Positions 16,091 to 25,478 of a DNA stretch of 33,638 nt are shown one piece after another. The stretch is from Acidobacteriota bacterium (GTDB taxonomy: Bacteria > Acidobacteriota > Vicinamibacteria > Vicinamibacterales > UBA2999), in contig JAIVJN010000026.1 in assembly GCA_020200025.1 (NCBI GenBank), positions 1 to 33,638 of the forward strand, given 5' to 3'. The translations under genes and the position numbers were made by a program. Below the pieces are notes generated by a model that made no database searches, was not told the DNA's origin, and was given only the letters and a program-made list of their open reading frames with translations. Each line of letters starts with the position of its first letter. Positions within the stretch are counted from its first letter, which is position 1.

Positions 16091-17561
16091 AGATCACATC
16101 CTTCTGGCGCGGGACGTCGCTCGTGTTGCGCTGTGCGCCCGTGTCGTCTGACGCATTGATGAGTGTCTCGCCGTCGACGACGGCGTCTTCGGGGAGGCCG
16201 AGGAGGTTCGCGCTCTGCAGCACACGTGGGACGCTGTCGATCGCCTGCATGGGCTCAATCTCTGACTCGGTCGTCGCGCCGAGCGCCTTGAACTTGCGCG
16301 CCGTGACGAGCACGCGTGTCTCGTACGATCCAACCGTGTCATTGAAAGCACGGACGGTCGAGTCGAGCCGCGTCCTCAGGGTGTCGAGGTGCTCGGTCAT
16401 CTTCGAGACGCGCTCGTAGAGCTCACGCCCCAACTGGTGGATCTCCTGCGCGTTGTGCGCCATCTGCTCGTGCCGCCACCCTTGCGCCACGACGAGCAAC
16501 TGGCCGATGAGACTCATCGGCCCCGCCAGCACCACTCGGTGGCGGGCACTGAACTCGAGGAGCGTGGGATCCTCTTGCAGCGCCGCATGATAAATCGCCT
16601 CGGCGCCGAGGAACATCACCACGAACTCGGGCGAGGGCTGAAAGCTCTCCCAGTAACTCTTGGCGCCGAGCTTGACCACGTGATCCCGGACTTGCCGGGC
16701 GTGATCGCGCAGGCGCGCGTGCCGCGTCTCGTCGTCGGGCGCCTCGAGGGCGCTCAAATATGCGTCGAGCGGCACTTTCGCATCGACGATGACGCTGCGC
16801 CCGGCCGGCAGGCGGACGATGAGGTCGGGGCGTTGCCGCGCGCCGTCGAAGAGCGTGGTCGGCTGTTCCTCGAAGTCGCATTGCTCGAGCAGACCGGCAA
16901 GCTCGCACACGCGCCGCAACTGCACTTCGCCCCAACGGCCGCGGACCGCCGGCGTCCGAAGCGCGCGCACGAGGTTCTGTGTCTCGCCGCGCAGCTTGTC
17001 GTGCTGCAAACCCACTTCGCGGAGCAGCGTCGTGACCGCGCTCGCCGACGCGATGCGGCTTCGTTCCGCCTCGCCGAGCTTGTGATCGACCTCTGTGAGC
17101 GTGTCCCGGATCGGCTTGATCAGCTCATCGAGCGCCTGCTGCCGCTTGTGAATCTCTCCCAGCGCGGTGCTCTGCACGTTGGTCAGCTTCTGGTCGGCCA
17201 GCTTCAAGAACTCTTCCGTCGTCATTCGAAGCGCCTGCCCGGCGAGCGAATCGAATGACGCCTTGAGCTGATCCTGCGCCTGGCTGAGAAGGGTCAGCTT
17301 CTCCGGAACGGCTTCTCGCAGGTGCACCAGCTCGGTTCGATAGCGCATGTTGTCTTCGCGGAGCCGCACACCTTCGTGGCGGGATGCGTCGAGATGTTCA
17401 CGCGTGCGACGGAGCTCGTCTTGCACATCGGCGAGCGAGCTGCGCTGGAGTCTGGCAGCCGCCTCGATGTGCTGCCGGCCCGCCTGTCGGGAAATCAACC
17501 ACCCACCGAAGAGACCAGCGGCGAGAACGAGCAGCAAGACGGAGGCGCTGGACAGATCCAT
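16077..17561 (-). CDS. rmuC: DNA recombination protein RmuC homologue
   Basis: RmuC-family protein associated with limiting inversions at short inverted repeats; it has a predicted PD-(D/E)XK nuclease-like core. The ATG at 17561 is chosen because it begins at the N-terminal membrane anchor (LSSASVLLLVLAAGLFGGWL), giving 494 aa; the track start at 17699 adds a non-conserved stretch. A long coiled coil (about 30-200) precedes the RmuC core with VRGRWGEVQLRRVCELAGL, RPDLIVRLPAGRSVIVDAKVPLDAYL, PEFVVMFLGAEAIY and a second coiled region (LGRELYERVSKMTEHLDTL). Length and motif order are typical. The gene precedes the TPR pseudogene with a 14-bp overlap. The 159-bp spacer to the divergent PEGA gene shows nothing else I can name. 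Confidence 0.93.
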   Translation of the reverse strand: MDLSSASVLLLVLAAGLFGGWLISRQAGRQHIEAAARLQRSSLADVQDELRRTREHLDASRHEGVRLREDNMRYRTELVHLREAVPEKLTLLSQAQDQLKASFDSLAGQALRMTTEEFLKLADQKLTNVQSTALGEIHKRQQALDELIKPIRDTLTEVDHKLGEAERSRIASASAVTTLLREVGLQHDKLRGETQNLVRALRTPAVRGRWGEVQLRRVCELAGLLEQCDFEEQPTTLFDGARQRPDLIVRLPAGRSVIVDAKVPLDAYLSALEAPDDETRHARLRDHARQVRDHVVKLGAKSYWESFQPSPEFVVMFLGAEAIYHAALQEDPTLLEFSARHRVVLAGPMSLIGQLLVVAQGWRHEQMAHNAQEIHQLGRELYERVSKMTEHLDTLRTRLDSTVRAFNDTVGSYETRVLVTARKFKALGATTESEIEPMQAIDSVPRVLQSANLLGLPEDAVVDGETLINASDDTGAQRNTSDVPRQKDVIYEDT

Positions 17562-17720
17562 GGAGCTTCGGTTGAGAGATTCGCCAAAAACGTGATCGGG
17601 CGCCGTTTTTTGTAAAGCCGGTCGCGAGGACGCCCGCCCGTCGATCAATCTTAACCTGCGGGAAACACGAGTCTTGTCATCCATCGACCACATGGACAAG
17701 CCGTTGCTCTGCGATCGAGG

Positions 17721-19352
17721 GTGAACCAGGTGCTCGATCGCCCAGGCGCCATGACCCTCCCGCTCTTCGAGGACGGGTTCGGCCGCCGCGTCCTCGCGCT
17801 CGATCCCGACGGCGGTGAGCCGATCGAGCGGCTCTCATTCAGTCCGGCGTTGGCACAGGTCGACGAGTTTGCGCCGGCGCTCGGCGATCTCGTGTCCCGC
17901 TATGCGAGCGCCCGACACGCCTCGTACTTGCGCGTGAGGCGTGTGGATCGGCCCGACGCGGGCGAGCTGGTCATGGTGTCCGACCGAGTCGCGGGCTGGC
18001 GCCTTTCCGAGGTCTTGCGCGTCTCGGCGCGAGAGCACCTGAAAGTCGACCTCAGCGCGGTCATAAACGTGCTGCGGCAGTTGCTGCCGGCCGTGACGCT
18101 CTTCTCGCGCCATCAAAAGGATCTGGGAATCGGTAACGTGGCGCCCGAGCGATTGCTCATCACCCCGCAGGGACGCCTCGTCATTGTCGAACACCTGTTG
18201 GGCGCGGCGCTCGAGTCGCTGCACTATAGCCGGGAACGCTACTGGCGCGACCTGCGTGTGGCGCTGCCGCCTGCACCGCGCATCAGCCCGCGAGCCGACG
18301 CCACGGGTATCGGGCTCGTGGCGCTGTCGCTCGTTCTGGGCCGGACGCTCGACGAGGACGAGTATCCCGAGCGCCTGACCGAGCTCATCGAATCGGCCAG
18401 CGAGACCATCGACGGCACCTCGCGTCCCTTGAGTGCAGGTTTCAGATCGTGGTTGTCGCGATCGCTTCAGATCGATGTGCGTACCGCGTTCCAGTCGCCA
18501 CGCGAAGCACAGGTCGCCTTCGAGGCTGTGCTCGCGAGCGACCGCGCCTACGTGACGAGCTCGCCGGCGCTCGAGGAATGGCTGCGACGCTATGCCGCGC
18601 TCGCGGGATCTCCCGCCGCCCTCGTTTTCGCGGCGACCGAAGACTCTCCCGCGCCGCCCTCACCTGGGTCGACACGCGAACCCACATTGTCCGGCTCTCG
18701 ATCGCCAGCGATCACACCGGTCGTGCTGGAGGTTCCGGAATCGGCGCTGCCCGCTTCGCCGACAGCGACCGGCTTCGACGAGGCGCCGGCAGAGCGCAAC
18801 TCGACCAAAATCGTGTCGGCAGTGCCCCGTCCGTCACGCGCAGTCGCCGTGCTGGCGGCGGTGGCGATTCTCGAAGCGACGGCTATCGGGTGGCTGTGGC
18901 TGCGCGATCCGGCGCCGCCGCTCTCGACTGAAGGTGAGCTGGTCGTTCAGACCCGCCCTCAATCGGCTCGGGTGAGCATCGACGGGGAAGAGCGTGGCGT
19001 CACCCCACTGACCGTTGGCTTGTCGCCGGGTACGCACGTTCTCGAGATACGCGTGGGACGCTCGGAGCCGCGCGTCATCCCGCTCACCATCCGCGCCGGT
19101 GTCCAATCCTCTCAGTACATCGAGCTCCAGAGTGTGCCGACGACGGGTGGGCTGGAAGTTCGGAGCGAGCCGACCCGCGCCAGCGTGACGGTGGATGGGC
19201 GGGCGCGCGGGTCCACGCCCCTGACGCTTCGCGACCTGCCGCCCGGAGATCATGAGGTGACGCTGCAGACGAGCGGCGGCAAGCCGGTCAAGCAAGTGGT
19301 TCGCATCGAAGCCGGTGTCACGGCGCAACTCGTGGTGCCGCTGGCGCGTTGA
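17721..19352 (+). CDS. Membrane protein with degenerate kinase-like region and two PEGA domains
   Basis: The product has 543 aa from GTG 17721 (ATG 17751 is an alternative; neither has a clear ribosome binding site). Residues about 40-290 show a protein-kinase-like layout: an ELVMVSDRVAGWRLSEVL hinge-like stretch, then GNVAPERLLITPQGRLVIVEHLLG (138-161). The latter sits where a kinase would have HRDLKPxN...DFG. The catalytic Asp, Asn and DFG Asp are all absent, so it would be a pseudokinase. A Pro/Ser-rich linker leads to one transmembrane helix (about 374-394). Two PEGA domains follow (404-469 with SIDGEERGVTPL; 475-543 with TVDGRARGSTPL), predicted extracytoplasmic. The kinase link is a structural guess; the PEGA and TM assignments are firm. 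Confidence 0.75.
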   Translation: MNQVLDRPGAMTLPLFEDGFGRRVLALDPDGGEPIERLSFSPALAQVDEFAPALGDLVSRYASARHASYLRVRRVDRPDAGELVMVSDRVAGWRLSEVLRVSAREHLKVDLSAVINVLRQLLPAVTLFSRHQKDLGIGNVAPERLLITPQGRLVIVEHLLGAALESLHYSRERYWRDLRVALPPAPRISPRADATGIGLVALSLVLGRTLDEDEYPERLTELIESASETIDGTSRPLSAGFRSWLSRSLQIDVRTAFQSPREAQVAFEAVLASDRAYVTSSPALEEWLRRYAALAGSPAALVFAATEDSPAPPSPGSTREPTLSGSRSPAITPVVLEVPESALPASPTATGFDEAPAERNSTKIVSAVPRPSRAVAVLAAVAILEATAIGWLWLRDPAPPLSTEGELVVQTRPQSARVSIDGEERGVTPLTVGLSPGTHVLEIRVGRSEPRVIPLTIRAGVQSSQYIELQSVPTTGGLEVRSEPTRASVTVDGRARGSTPLTLRDLPPGDHEVTLQTSGGKPVKQVVRIEAGVTAQLVVPLAR

Positions 19353-19394
19353 GGAACCAGCCGGATCGGCGCACGGCTCCTGGATCAGAACGAG

Positions 19395-19477
19395 GAAGTC
19401 AAAAGGAAGAAGCAGAAATCCGATCGCAAGCGAGTTTCGGTTCTGACTTCAGCCTCTTGCCTTTTCCCTTTGACTTC
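19395..19477. terminator. Inverted repeat between convergent PEGA and DinB genes
   Basis: GAAGTCAAAAGGAAG (19395-19409) is imperfectly mirrored by CTTTTCCCTTTGACTTC (19461-19477), enclosing about 50 bp. The right arm has a pyrimidine tract. It is probably a bidirectional terminator or a dispersed repeat, inferred from position. Confidence 0.55.
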
Positions 19478-19503
19478 AGGCACAGGCTTTGTTCATCAGC
19501 CTG

Positions 19504-20052
19504 TTAGCGCCCCGGCGGCTTGGCTGTCTGCGCGCGCTCGGTCGACGGCGGCACCAGTCCCTTCAGCCGCATATACGTGACGATGTTGCCGTAGTGCTCG
19601 TTGTTGTGGCTGGCGTTCTGGATGAGGATCGCGCCACGCGGCACCTGTTGGGGCCCCGCAGATACGAGCTCGGCCAGCGTGGCATCGCTTTGGGCCGCGT
19701 AAATGGGCTCGCAGTAGGCGACCGCGGCTTTCATGGCGGCCACGAGCTTCGCCTTATCGCTGACTTTCTCGAAATCGTCCTTGTTCGGATTGGCCTCGCC
19801 TTTGGCCCGCGCACAGAAGTTGTAGTTGGCGTTGGCGACATGACCAACGAAGCCGGCGAACGTCCGCACGTCTTTCGTCGCCTGAAAGCCGTAGTCGGCC
19901 TCGGGCATCTTTTCTGCCGCCTCCATGACGTTGCGCGCCACGCCGTCGTGGTGGCGTTTCAGCGCCTCAGCCAGGGCCTTGGACTGTGCCAAGACAGGCA
20001 CCGCCGACGCGACGAACACACCGCACATACACACGATCATTACTCGCTTCAT
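19504..20052 (-). CDS. Secreted DinB-like (four-helix bundle) protein
   Basis: The ATG at 20052 has AGGAGG nine bases upstream and begins a signal peptide (MKRVMIVCMCGVFVASAVPVLAQ); the track start at 20088 is rejected. The mature part (about 160 aa) is helical with DinB-superfamily features: an early ALKRHHDGVARNVMEAAEKMPE helix, TFAGFVGHVANANYNFC with one metal-type His, and NASHNNEHYGNIVTYMRLKGLVPPS with a His pair. DinB/YfiT proteins use a His triad for a metal, and some are thiol-dependent transferases. Exported versions are frequent in acidobacterial and related genomes, with unknown function. It follows the TonB receptor gene in the same direction but is separated from it by a structured spacer. 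Confidence 0.85.
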   Translation of the reverse strand: MKRVMIVCMCGVFVASAVPVLAQSKALAEALKRHHDGVARNVMEAAEKMPEADYGFQATKDVRTFAGFVGHVANANYNFCARAKGEANPNKDDFEKVSDKAKLVAAMKAAVAYCEPIYAAQSDATLAELVSAGPQQVPRGAILIQNASHNNEHYGNIVTYMRLKGLVPPSTERAQTAKPPGR

Positions 20053-20089
20053 GCGCACTCGCCTCCTGTGAAAGAGGAATCCTAGCATG

Positions 20090-20139
20090 GGGTCGAAGCA
20101 ACCTGGTTGCTCTTAAGAAACCCGGTTTCGTCTCGACCC
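20090..20139. terminator. Multi-hairpin (three-way) palindromic element after the TonB receptor gene
   Basis: Outer arms GGGTCGA (20090-20096) and TCGACCC (20133-20139) enclose two tandem palindromes, AGCAACCTGGTTGCT (20097-20111) and GAAACCCGGTTTC (20117-20129). The right outer arm touches the receptor stop codon. The shape is that of a REP/BIME-like element and may terminate the receptor transcript. I saw no second copy in this window. Confidence 0.65.
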
Positions 20140-22824
20140 TAGAACGAGAACTTCACCGCCAACTGGATGACTCGCTCGTTCACGCTCGTGAGCACGGTGC
20201 CGAACGCCGGGTTGGGCGTCAGCGTGGAGCCCGCCACCGAATAGAACGCCGAATCGGTCGACGACCACACATCGTCGTTGAACAGGTTGAACGCCTCGAC
20301 GATCAGCGTCAGGCGCTGCCGCCCGCCGAACGGGATATCCCGGGAAACCCGCGGGTCGAACGTCACCATGCCGGGCAACCTGAATTCGTTCCGGCTCGTG
20401 CCCGGCGCGATGTCGTTTCGCGTATTGCCGTCGTTGTTCAGGTCGACATTGCCGACGCGGGCCGTATATGGCTGGCCCGATTGCGCGGTCACGATCGCAC
20501 TCAGCGTCCACCTGCGCAACAGCGTGCCCAGCGCCCCTTCGAAGCCGCTCGCCCATTGATCGGTGGAGTAGATACCGCTCAGCACGAACCGATGGCGCTG
20601 GTCGTTGTTGCCGTCAGTACGGTCGGCGTCGAAGTCGGCGGGGTTCGAGGCGTACTTGAGATCGTCGCCGGCATTGCCCGGAACGACGGCCGTGGCGTCG
20701 GGCACGGTGTCTTCGACGCGTCCCAGCGTGTAGGCGGCGCGCGCCTGCAGTCCGCCCGAGAAGCGGCGATTGAGCTCGAAGGTCATCCCGTTGTAGCGCG
20801 ACTCGGCGGTCGATTCGAAGGCGATCACTCGCTGGAAATTTCGGAAGGGGCGGTCGCTGCCGAACGTGTGATAGGTGAAGGTTCGGCCCGTTCCCGCTTC
20901 GGTCAGCGTGCGCTGCCCGAGCGTGCCCAGGTTGCGATCGATCGAGCGCGGCAACTGCTGGCCATCGACGAACAGATAATTCACCGCCAGCGTCGTCTGC
21001 GGCAGCAGCTCCCACTCGAACCCCGCGCTCGCCTGCATCAAACGCGGATTGGCAAAGTCTTGATCGATGTAGAAGATCGATGGGGTGGTCAGCGTGCCCA
21101 CCGTTGGAATCGACGAGAACGTGTTGGGATAGGTCGGCACGGTATCGCCGCGGAAGATGAGCGACACGATGTTGATGCCGTTGTTGCTGTGCGCCGTACC
21201 GAGCATGATCGACGGGGTTCGCCCATAGAACAGACCCCAGCCGCCACGCACGACGTACTTGCGCCCGACCGGCGACCAGGCGAGACCGATCCGCGGACCC
21301 CAGTTGTTCGTGTCGGCGTCCAGGCGGCTCGTGTCGATTCCCGCCGCCGCGAGGTCGGCGTCAGGGTTTCGGACCGGCGGCTGCTGGGTCTTCATCAGGT
21401 CGTAGCGGACGCCGGCGTTGAGCGTGAGATCGCTGCGCAGCCTCCACTCGTCTTGAACGAAGAACGAATACTCCTGGATGTTCGGATTGGTTTCCGCCCC
21501 GGTCGTGTTGGGACCGGCAAAGTTCTGTTGATACTGCTCGTTGGTGCCGCTCGGCCTGCCGCCGTTGAACGAGGCGAGGCTGCGGAATGTGTACGAGCCG
21601 CCGAAGAAGCCGGGGAAAAAGTTGAGGATATCGTCGAATTGAAAATCGAAGCCGCCCTTCAGCTTGTGCTCGCCGCGCACCCACGTGAGCGTGTCGGCCG
21701 CCTGCCAGCGCTTGATGGTCGTCTCGCGAGGGCTGAAGTTGTTGCGCCCGATGATCGCGACCGTCGTGGCGCCCTCGAAGATGGTCGCCTCGGGGTCGTT
21801 GGTATTGGCGAAGCCCGGCTCTTCGTCTCTGGCCCATGCCGGGCACCGTCGTCGGCAAGTTCAAGAACGCGTCGTTCGGCTGCGTGTTGCGCTGGCCATC
21901 GTAGTTGAAGAAGAAGAAGTCGCGGTCGCGGCGGATGGGACCACCGACGACGGCGCCGAACTGATTGTAGTGATACGGCGATTTGGGCCGCCCGCGCAGC
22001 TCGTTGACGTAGCTGTTGGCGTTCAGCGCTTTGTCCCGATAGAACTCGAACACCGAGCCGGTGAACGCGTTGGTGCCCGACTTGGTGACGACGTTGATGA
22101 CGGCGCCGCCGGCCCGTCCGTACTCGGCGGAGTACGAGCTGGTGTTCACCTGGAACTCCTGCACGGCCTCCTGGCTGAATTGATACGGTGCTCGACCTGA
22201 TCCGGTGCGCCCAACCGTTTGCCCGAAGAACGTGTTGTTGTTGTCGGCACCGTCGACGACGAGGCTGTTCAACGTGCCGCGCTGGCCCGCGAAGCTGATG
22301 TCGCCGCCGCGAACGTCGCGCGTGACGCCAGGTGTGAGGAGCACGAAATCGATGAAGTTACGGCCGTTCACCGGCAGATTCGCCACCGCCGTCGAATTGA
22401 CCGTCGCCGCGATCTGCGAGCGGCTGGTTTCGAGCACGGGCGCCGTGGCGGAAACGGTGACCGTCTCGGCCACGCTCGCCACGCCGAGCTGCAGGCGCAA
22501 CGTCAAGGTCTGACCCACCGTGAGCTGCACATCAGGCTGCTTCCGACTGGTGAAGCCCGCGAGGGTCGCCGTCACGTCATAGGCGCCGACGGGAAGGAGC
22601 TCGGCCGCGAACAGGCCTTGCGCATCGGTGACGGTTTCGCGGACCGCCCCTGTTGCCGAGCTCGTGATGGCGATCGACACGCCCGGCAGCACGGCGCCCG
22701 ACTGATCGACGACGCTCCCCTGGATGGAACCGGTGACGCTCTGCGCCGACGCGCTGGAGCCGGCGAGCGCGAACAGCAAGCCGAGGACCACGCGCGTGCG
22801 CGCACAACGGATCAGCGCCAACAT
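20139..22824 (-). pseudogene. Oar-like TonB-dependent receptor gene with frame break
   Basis: The ATG at 22824 (GGGAGGT three bases upstream) opens a signal peptide. A carboxypeptidase-regulatory-like domain follows (VTGSIQGSVVDQSGAVLPGV), then a plug domain (NLPVNGRNFIDFVLLTPGV, VVDGADNNNTFFGQ, VNVVTKSGTN-like VINVVTKSGTN) and early barrel to FFFNYDGQRNTQPNDAFLNL. Near 21840 the frame changes, resuming at WARDEEPGFANTNDPEATIF and running through the barrel to the terminal LAVKFSF. By comparison with remembered family members about 80-100 residues are absent at the join, so this is a deletion or an assembly join, not just an indel. An intact version would import large ligands across the outer membrane with TonB energy. 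About 330 plus 566 residues remain of an expected 1000 or so. Confidence 0.82.
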
Positions 22825-22984
22825 AGGACCTCCCTGAGGGATACGGACAATCGCACGAACACTGACAGAGGCGCGCAACGGGAAAGTGAACGGCAGCCGA
22901 TCGTACTGTGGGTAGGGAAGCGGGTCAACGAGGCACTCGCGCAATGTCAAGGCCCGCGCGGCGTTCCCTGGCGCGACGTTCTGC

Positions 22985-22990
22985 CATAAT
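22985..22990 (+). promoter_or_regulatory. Possible -10 (CATAAT) before the DUF1015 gene
   Basis: CATAAT ends ten bases before the ATG at 23001, which would leave only a few bases of leader. No Shine-Dalgarno is seen. Similar short spacings occur before serC and pcnB. The 176-bp spacer to the divergent TonB receptor shows no other feature I can name. Confidence 0.35.
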
Positions 22991-23000
22991 CACGGTCCTT

Positions 23001-24215
23001 ATGGCCCTCATCTACCCCTTCGGGGCGTTGCGGCCGGCGCCGAGCGCCGCAGCAAACGTCGCGGCGGTCCCCTACGACGTGGTCACGACCGATGAAGCCC
23101 GGGAGCTGGCCACCGCAAACCCATTGAGCTTTCTGCACGTCTCGCGCGCCGAGGTCGACCTGCCGCTCGACACCGACCCGTACGGCGACGCGGTGTATGC
23201 TCGAGCGGCCGCCAACCTGACGACGCTCCGCGAACGCGCGCCCCTCATCGTCGAAGATCTCCCGAGCTTTTATGTCTACCGCTTGCACATGGAGAATCAT
23301 CGGCAGACCGGCGTCGCCGCGTGCTTCTCGCTCGACGAATACGAGAGCGACGCCATCAAGAAGCACGAGAAGACCCGCCCTGACAAGGAGGACGATCGCA
23401 CGCGGCACATGATCGCCATCGCCGCTCAAACCGGTCCGGTGTTTCTGACCTATCGCGATTCGGCCGCCGTCGCCGCCGTCGTCGAGCGGATCGCCGTCAC
23501 CGAGCCCCTCTACGATTTCACCGCCCCCGACGGCGTCCGCCACGTCGTGTGGCGCGCGCCGGCGGCGGAGAACCGTGCCATTCAAGAGGCCTTCGTCGCC
23601 ATCCCGACCTTGTATATTGCCGACGGGCATCATCGGGCCGCGAGCGCGGCTCGGGCGCGCCGTCATCTCGGTGCTCGTGGTGCGGGCGAACACGATCGGG
23701 TGCTGGCCGTGGCGTTCCCCGAAGGTCAGATGCAGATCCTTCCGTACAACCGCGTCGTTCGCGAGTTGAACGGACGAGACGCTGGCGCCTTTCTCGCGGC
23801 CTTGTCGCAACAGGTCCTGGTCAGCGAAGGCGGGTCGCCCACGCCCACTCGACGCGGCGAGGTGGCGATGTATCTTGCCGGCACATGGTACACGCTCGAC
23901 CTCGGCGAGCCGCTGTTTGGCGGCGATCCGACCGAGTCGCTCGACGTCAGCCGCCTGCAGGATGCCGTGCTCGCGCCGCTGCTCGGCATCGAGGACGTGC
24001 GCACCGACAAGCGGGTCGACTTCGTCGGCGGCGTACGGGGCACGAGCGAGTTGACGCGCCTGGTGGACAGCGGCCGCGCCGCGGTGGCGTTCTCGCTCGC
24101 ACCGGTCACCGTGGAAGACTTGATGCGGATCGCCGACGCCGGCGGCATCATGCCCCCGAAGTCGACCTGGTTCGAGCCGAAGCTACGCGATGGTCTGTTG
24201 TCGCACATGATCTGA
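23001..24215 (+). CDS. DUF1015 family protein in serine-biosynthesis cluster
   Basis: The ATG at 23001 gives 404 aa beginning MALIYPFGALRPAP, the typical DUF1015 N-terminus; the track start at 22908 adds unrelated sequence. Family features include VPYDVVTTDEARELA, NPLSFLHVSRAE, YRLHMENHRQTG, KKHEKTRPDKEDDRTRHM, the hallmark IADGHHR (Asp208-Arg212) and IMPPKSTWFEPKLRDGL near the C-terminus. Function is not established. The DGHHR motif is reminiscent of the ParB/SerK-like fold, and the gene lies directly before serA and serC, so a role in serine or phosphoserine metabolism is a reasonable inference. It is cytoplasmic (no signal peptide) and complete. Confidence 0.9.
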   Translation: MALIYPFGALRPAPSAAANVAAVPYDVVTTDEARELATANPLSFLHVSRAEVDLPLDTDPYGDAVYARAAANLTTLRERAPLIVEDLPSFYVYRLHMENHRQTGVAACFSLDEYESDAIKKHEKTRPDKEDDRTRHMIAIAAQTGPVFLTYRDSAAVAAVVERIAVTEPLYDFTAPDGVRHVVWRAPAAENRAIQEAFVAIPTLYIADGHHRAASAARARRHLGARGAGEHDRVLAVAFPEGQMQILPYNRVVRELNGRDAGAFLAALSQQVLVSEGGSPTPTRRGEVAMYLAGTWYTLDLGEPLFGGDPTESLDVSRLQDAVLAPLLGIEDVRTDKRVDFVGGVRGTSELTRLVDSGRAAVAFSLAPVTVEDLMRIADAGGIMPPKSTWFEPKLRDGLLSHMI

Positions 24216-24266
24216 GGGCTGGTCGGGCTAGCGGGGCTGGTGTGGCGGGTCGGGTGGGCTGGTGGG
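24216..24266 (+). repeat. G-rich tract between DUF1015 and serA, G-quadruplex-prone
   Basis: Starting at the base after the DUF1015 stop, at least seven plus-strand runs of three or four G occur with spacers of 1-10 bases. The composition matches the tracts at 4155 and 32656. Directly beyond it the expected serA 5' end is missing. Confidence 0.6.
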
Positions 24267-24299
24267 CGGAGTTCAGGCTGGCAAGGCGGTTTCGGTCGG

Positions 24300-25478
24300 A
24301 TGAGTGTGCTGACGGGGCTTGGGTGCGAGGTGCTCTACCAGCCCGATGCCAAAGGCGACGGTCTCGTGGTGGCGATTCGGGAGAGTGGCGCGCACGTGCT
24401 CATCGTCCGCTCGACCGAGGTCAACGCCGCCATGCTCGATGCCGGGGCCCTCTCCCTCATCGTGCGCGCCGGCGCCGGCGTCAACACCATCGACGTCGCC
24501 GGCGCGTCGACACGAGGGATCTATGTGTCGAACTGCCCGGGAAAGAACGCCGTCGCGGTCGCGGAGCTGACCCTGGCGCTCATGTTGACGATCGATCGCC
24601 GTATTCCGGACAACGTCGCGGCCCTCCGTGCCGGCGAGTGGAACAAGAAGGAGTTCTCCAAGGCCCAGGGGCTCTTCGGCCGCACGCTCGGACTGCTTGG
24701 GTTCGGATCGATTGGACAGGAAGTCGCGCGGCGGGCGCGCGCGTTCGGTATGCCGGTTCTCGTCTGGAGTCGTCGGTTTGGCACTGACCCCGCGGCCTCG
24801 AGAGCCGCCGTGGAGGAGCTCGCCGTCGAGATTGTCGCGTCGCCCGACGAGGTCGTGCGCCGCGCCGACGTCGTGAGCGTGCACCTGGCGCTCAGCACGG
24901 ACACGCGCAGTTTCGTCGGCGCCGAGCTCCTGCGGCAGATGCGGCCGGGATCGATCTTCATCAACACGGCGCGGGGCGAAGTGGTCGATTACACGGCGCT
25001 GCAAGAGGCTGTCAGCGAGCGTCGCCTGCGCGTCGGGCTCGACGTCTTTGCCAACGAGCCGACATCGGCGTCCGGCGCCTTCAGCCCGCCCATCGTCGCG
25101 ATGCCGGGCGTGTACGGCACCCACCATATCGGTGCCTCGACCGATCAGGCGCAGGAAGCCATCGCCGCCGAGGCCGTGCGTATCGTGCGGACGTTTGTCG
25201 AGACCGGCCGTGTGCCCAACGTCGTCAATCTCGCACGGAAGACGCCGGCGACGCACATGCTGGTGGTGCGGCACCGCGATCGGCCGGGCGTGCTGGCGCA
25301 CGTGTTCGAGCGCCTGCGCGACGCCGACCTGAACGTCCAGGAGACGGAGAACATCATCTTCGAAGGCGCCCAAGCGGCCGTCGCCCGCATCAACCTCGAC
25401 GGAGAGCCGACCGCCGCCACTCTGGAAGCAGTGCGATCGCGGGAAGAGGTCCTGGACTTGCAGCTTGTAAGGCTCTAA
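24300..25478 (+). CDS. serA: D-3-phosphoglycerate dehydrogenase with C-terminal ACT domain, N-terminus apparently shortened
   Basis: Catalyses the first step of serine synthesis, 3-phosphoglycerate to 3-phosphohydroxypyruvate, with NAD. Visible features are VRAGAGVNTIDV, the Rossmann motif GLLGFGSIGQE, the catalytic Arg in NTARGEVVDY, the Glu in DVFANEPT and the His in GTHHIGAST. A C-terminal ACT-like domain (HMLVVRHRDRPGVLAHVF to the end) may sense serine. The best in-frame ATG is 24300 (392 aa). The usual family N-terminus (MKVLIADKFE-like, then about eight residues before LTGLGC) is not present, and the upstream frame translates a G-rich spacer. Roughly the first 10-20 codons therefore look lost. 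DUF1015 lies upstream and serC downstream. No serB is in the window. Confidence 0.87.
   Translation: MSVLTGLGCEVLYQPDAKGDGLVVAIRESGAHVLIVRSTEVNAAMLDAGALSLIVRAGAGVNTIDVAGASTRGIYVSNCPGKNAVAVAELTLALMLTIDRRIPDNVAALRAGEWNKKEFSKAQGLFGRTLGLLGFGSIGQEVARRARAFGMPVLVWSRRFGTDPAASRAAVEELAVEIVASPDEVVRRADVVSVHLALSTDTRSFVGAELLRQMRPGSIFINTARGEVVDYTALQEAVSERRLRVGLDVFANEPTSASGAFSPPIVAMPGVYGTHHIGASTDQAQEAIAAEAVRIVRTFVETGRVPNVVNLARKTPATHMLVVRHRDRPGVLAHVFERLRDADLNVQETENIIFEGAQAAVARINLDGEPTAATLEAVRSREEVLDLQLVRL

Noticed and set aside
19986-21908. 640-aa plus-strand ORF
   Set aside because: Antisense shadow of the TonB receptor barrel; its translation is Arg/Glu/Val-rich without motifs.
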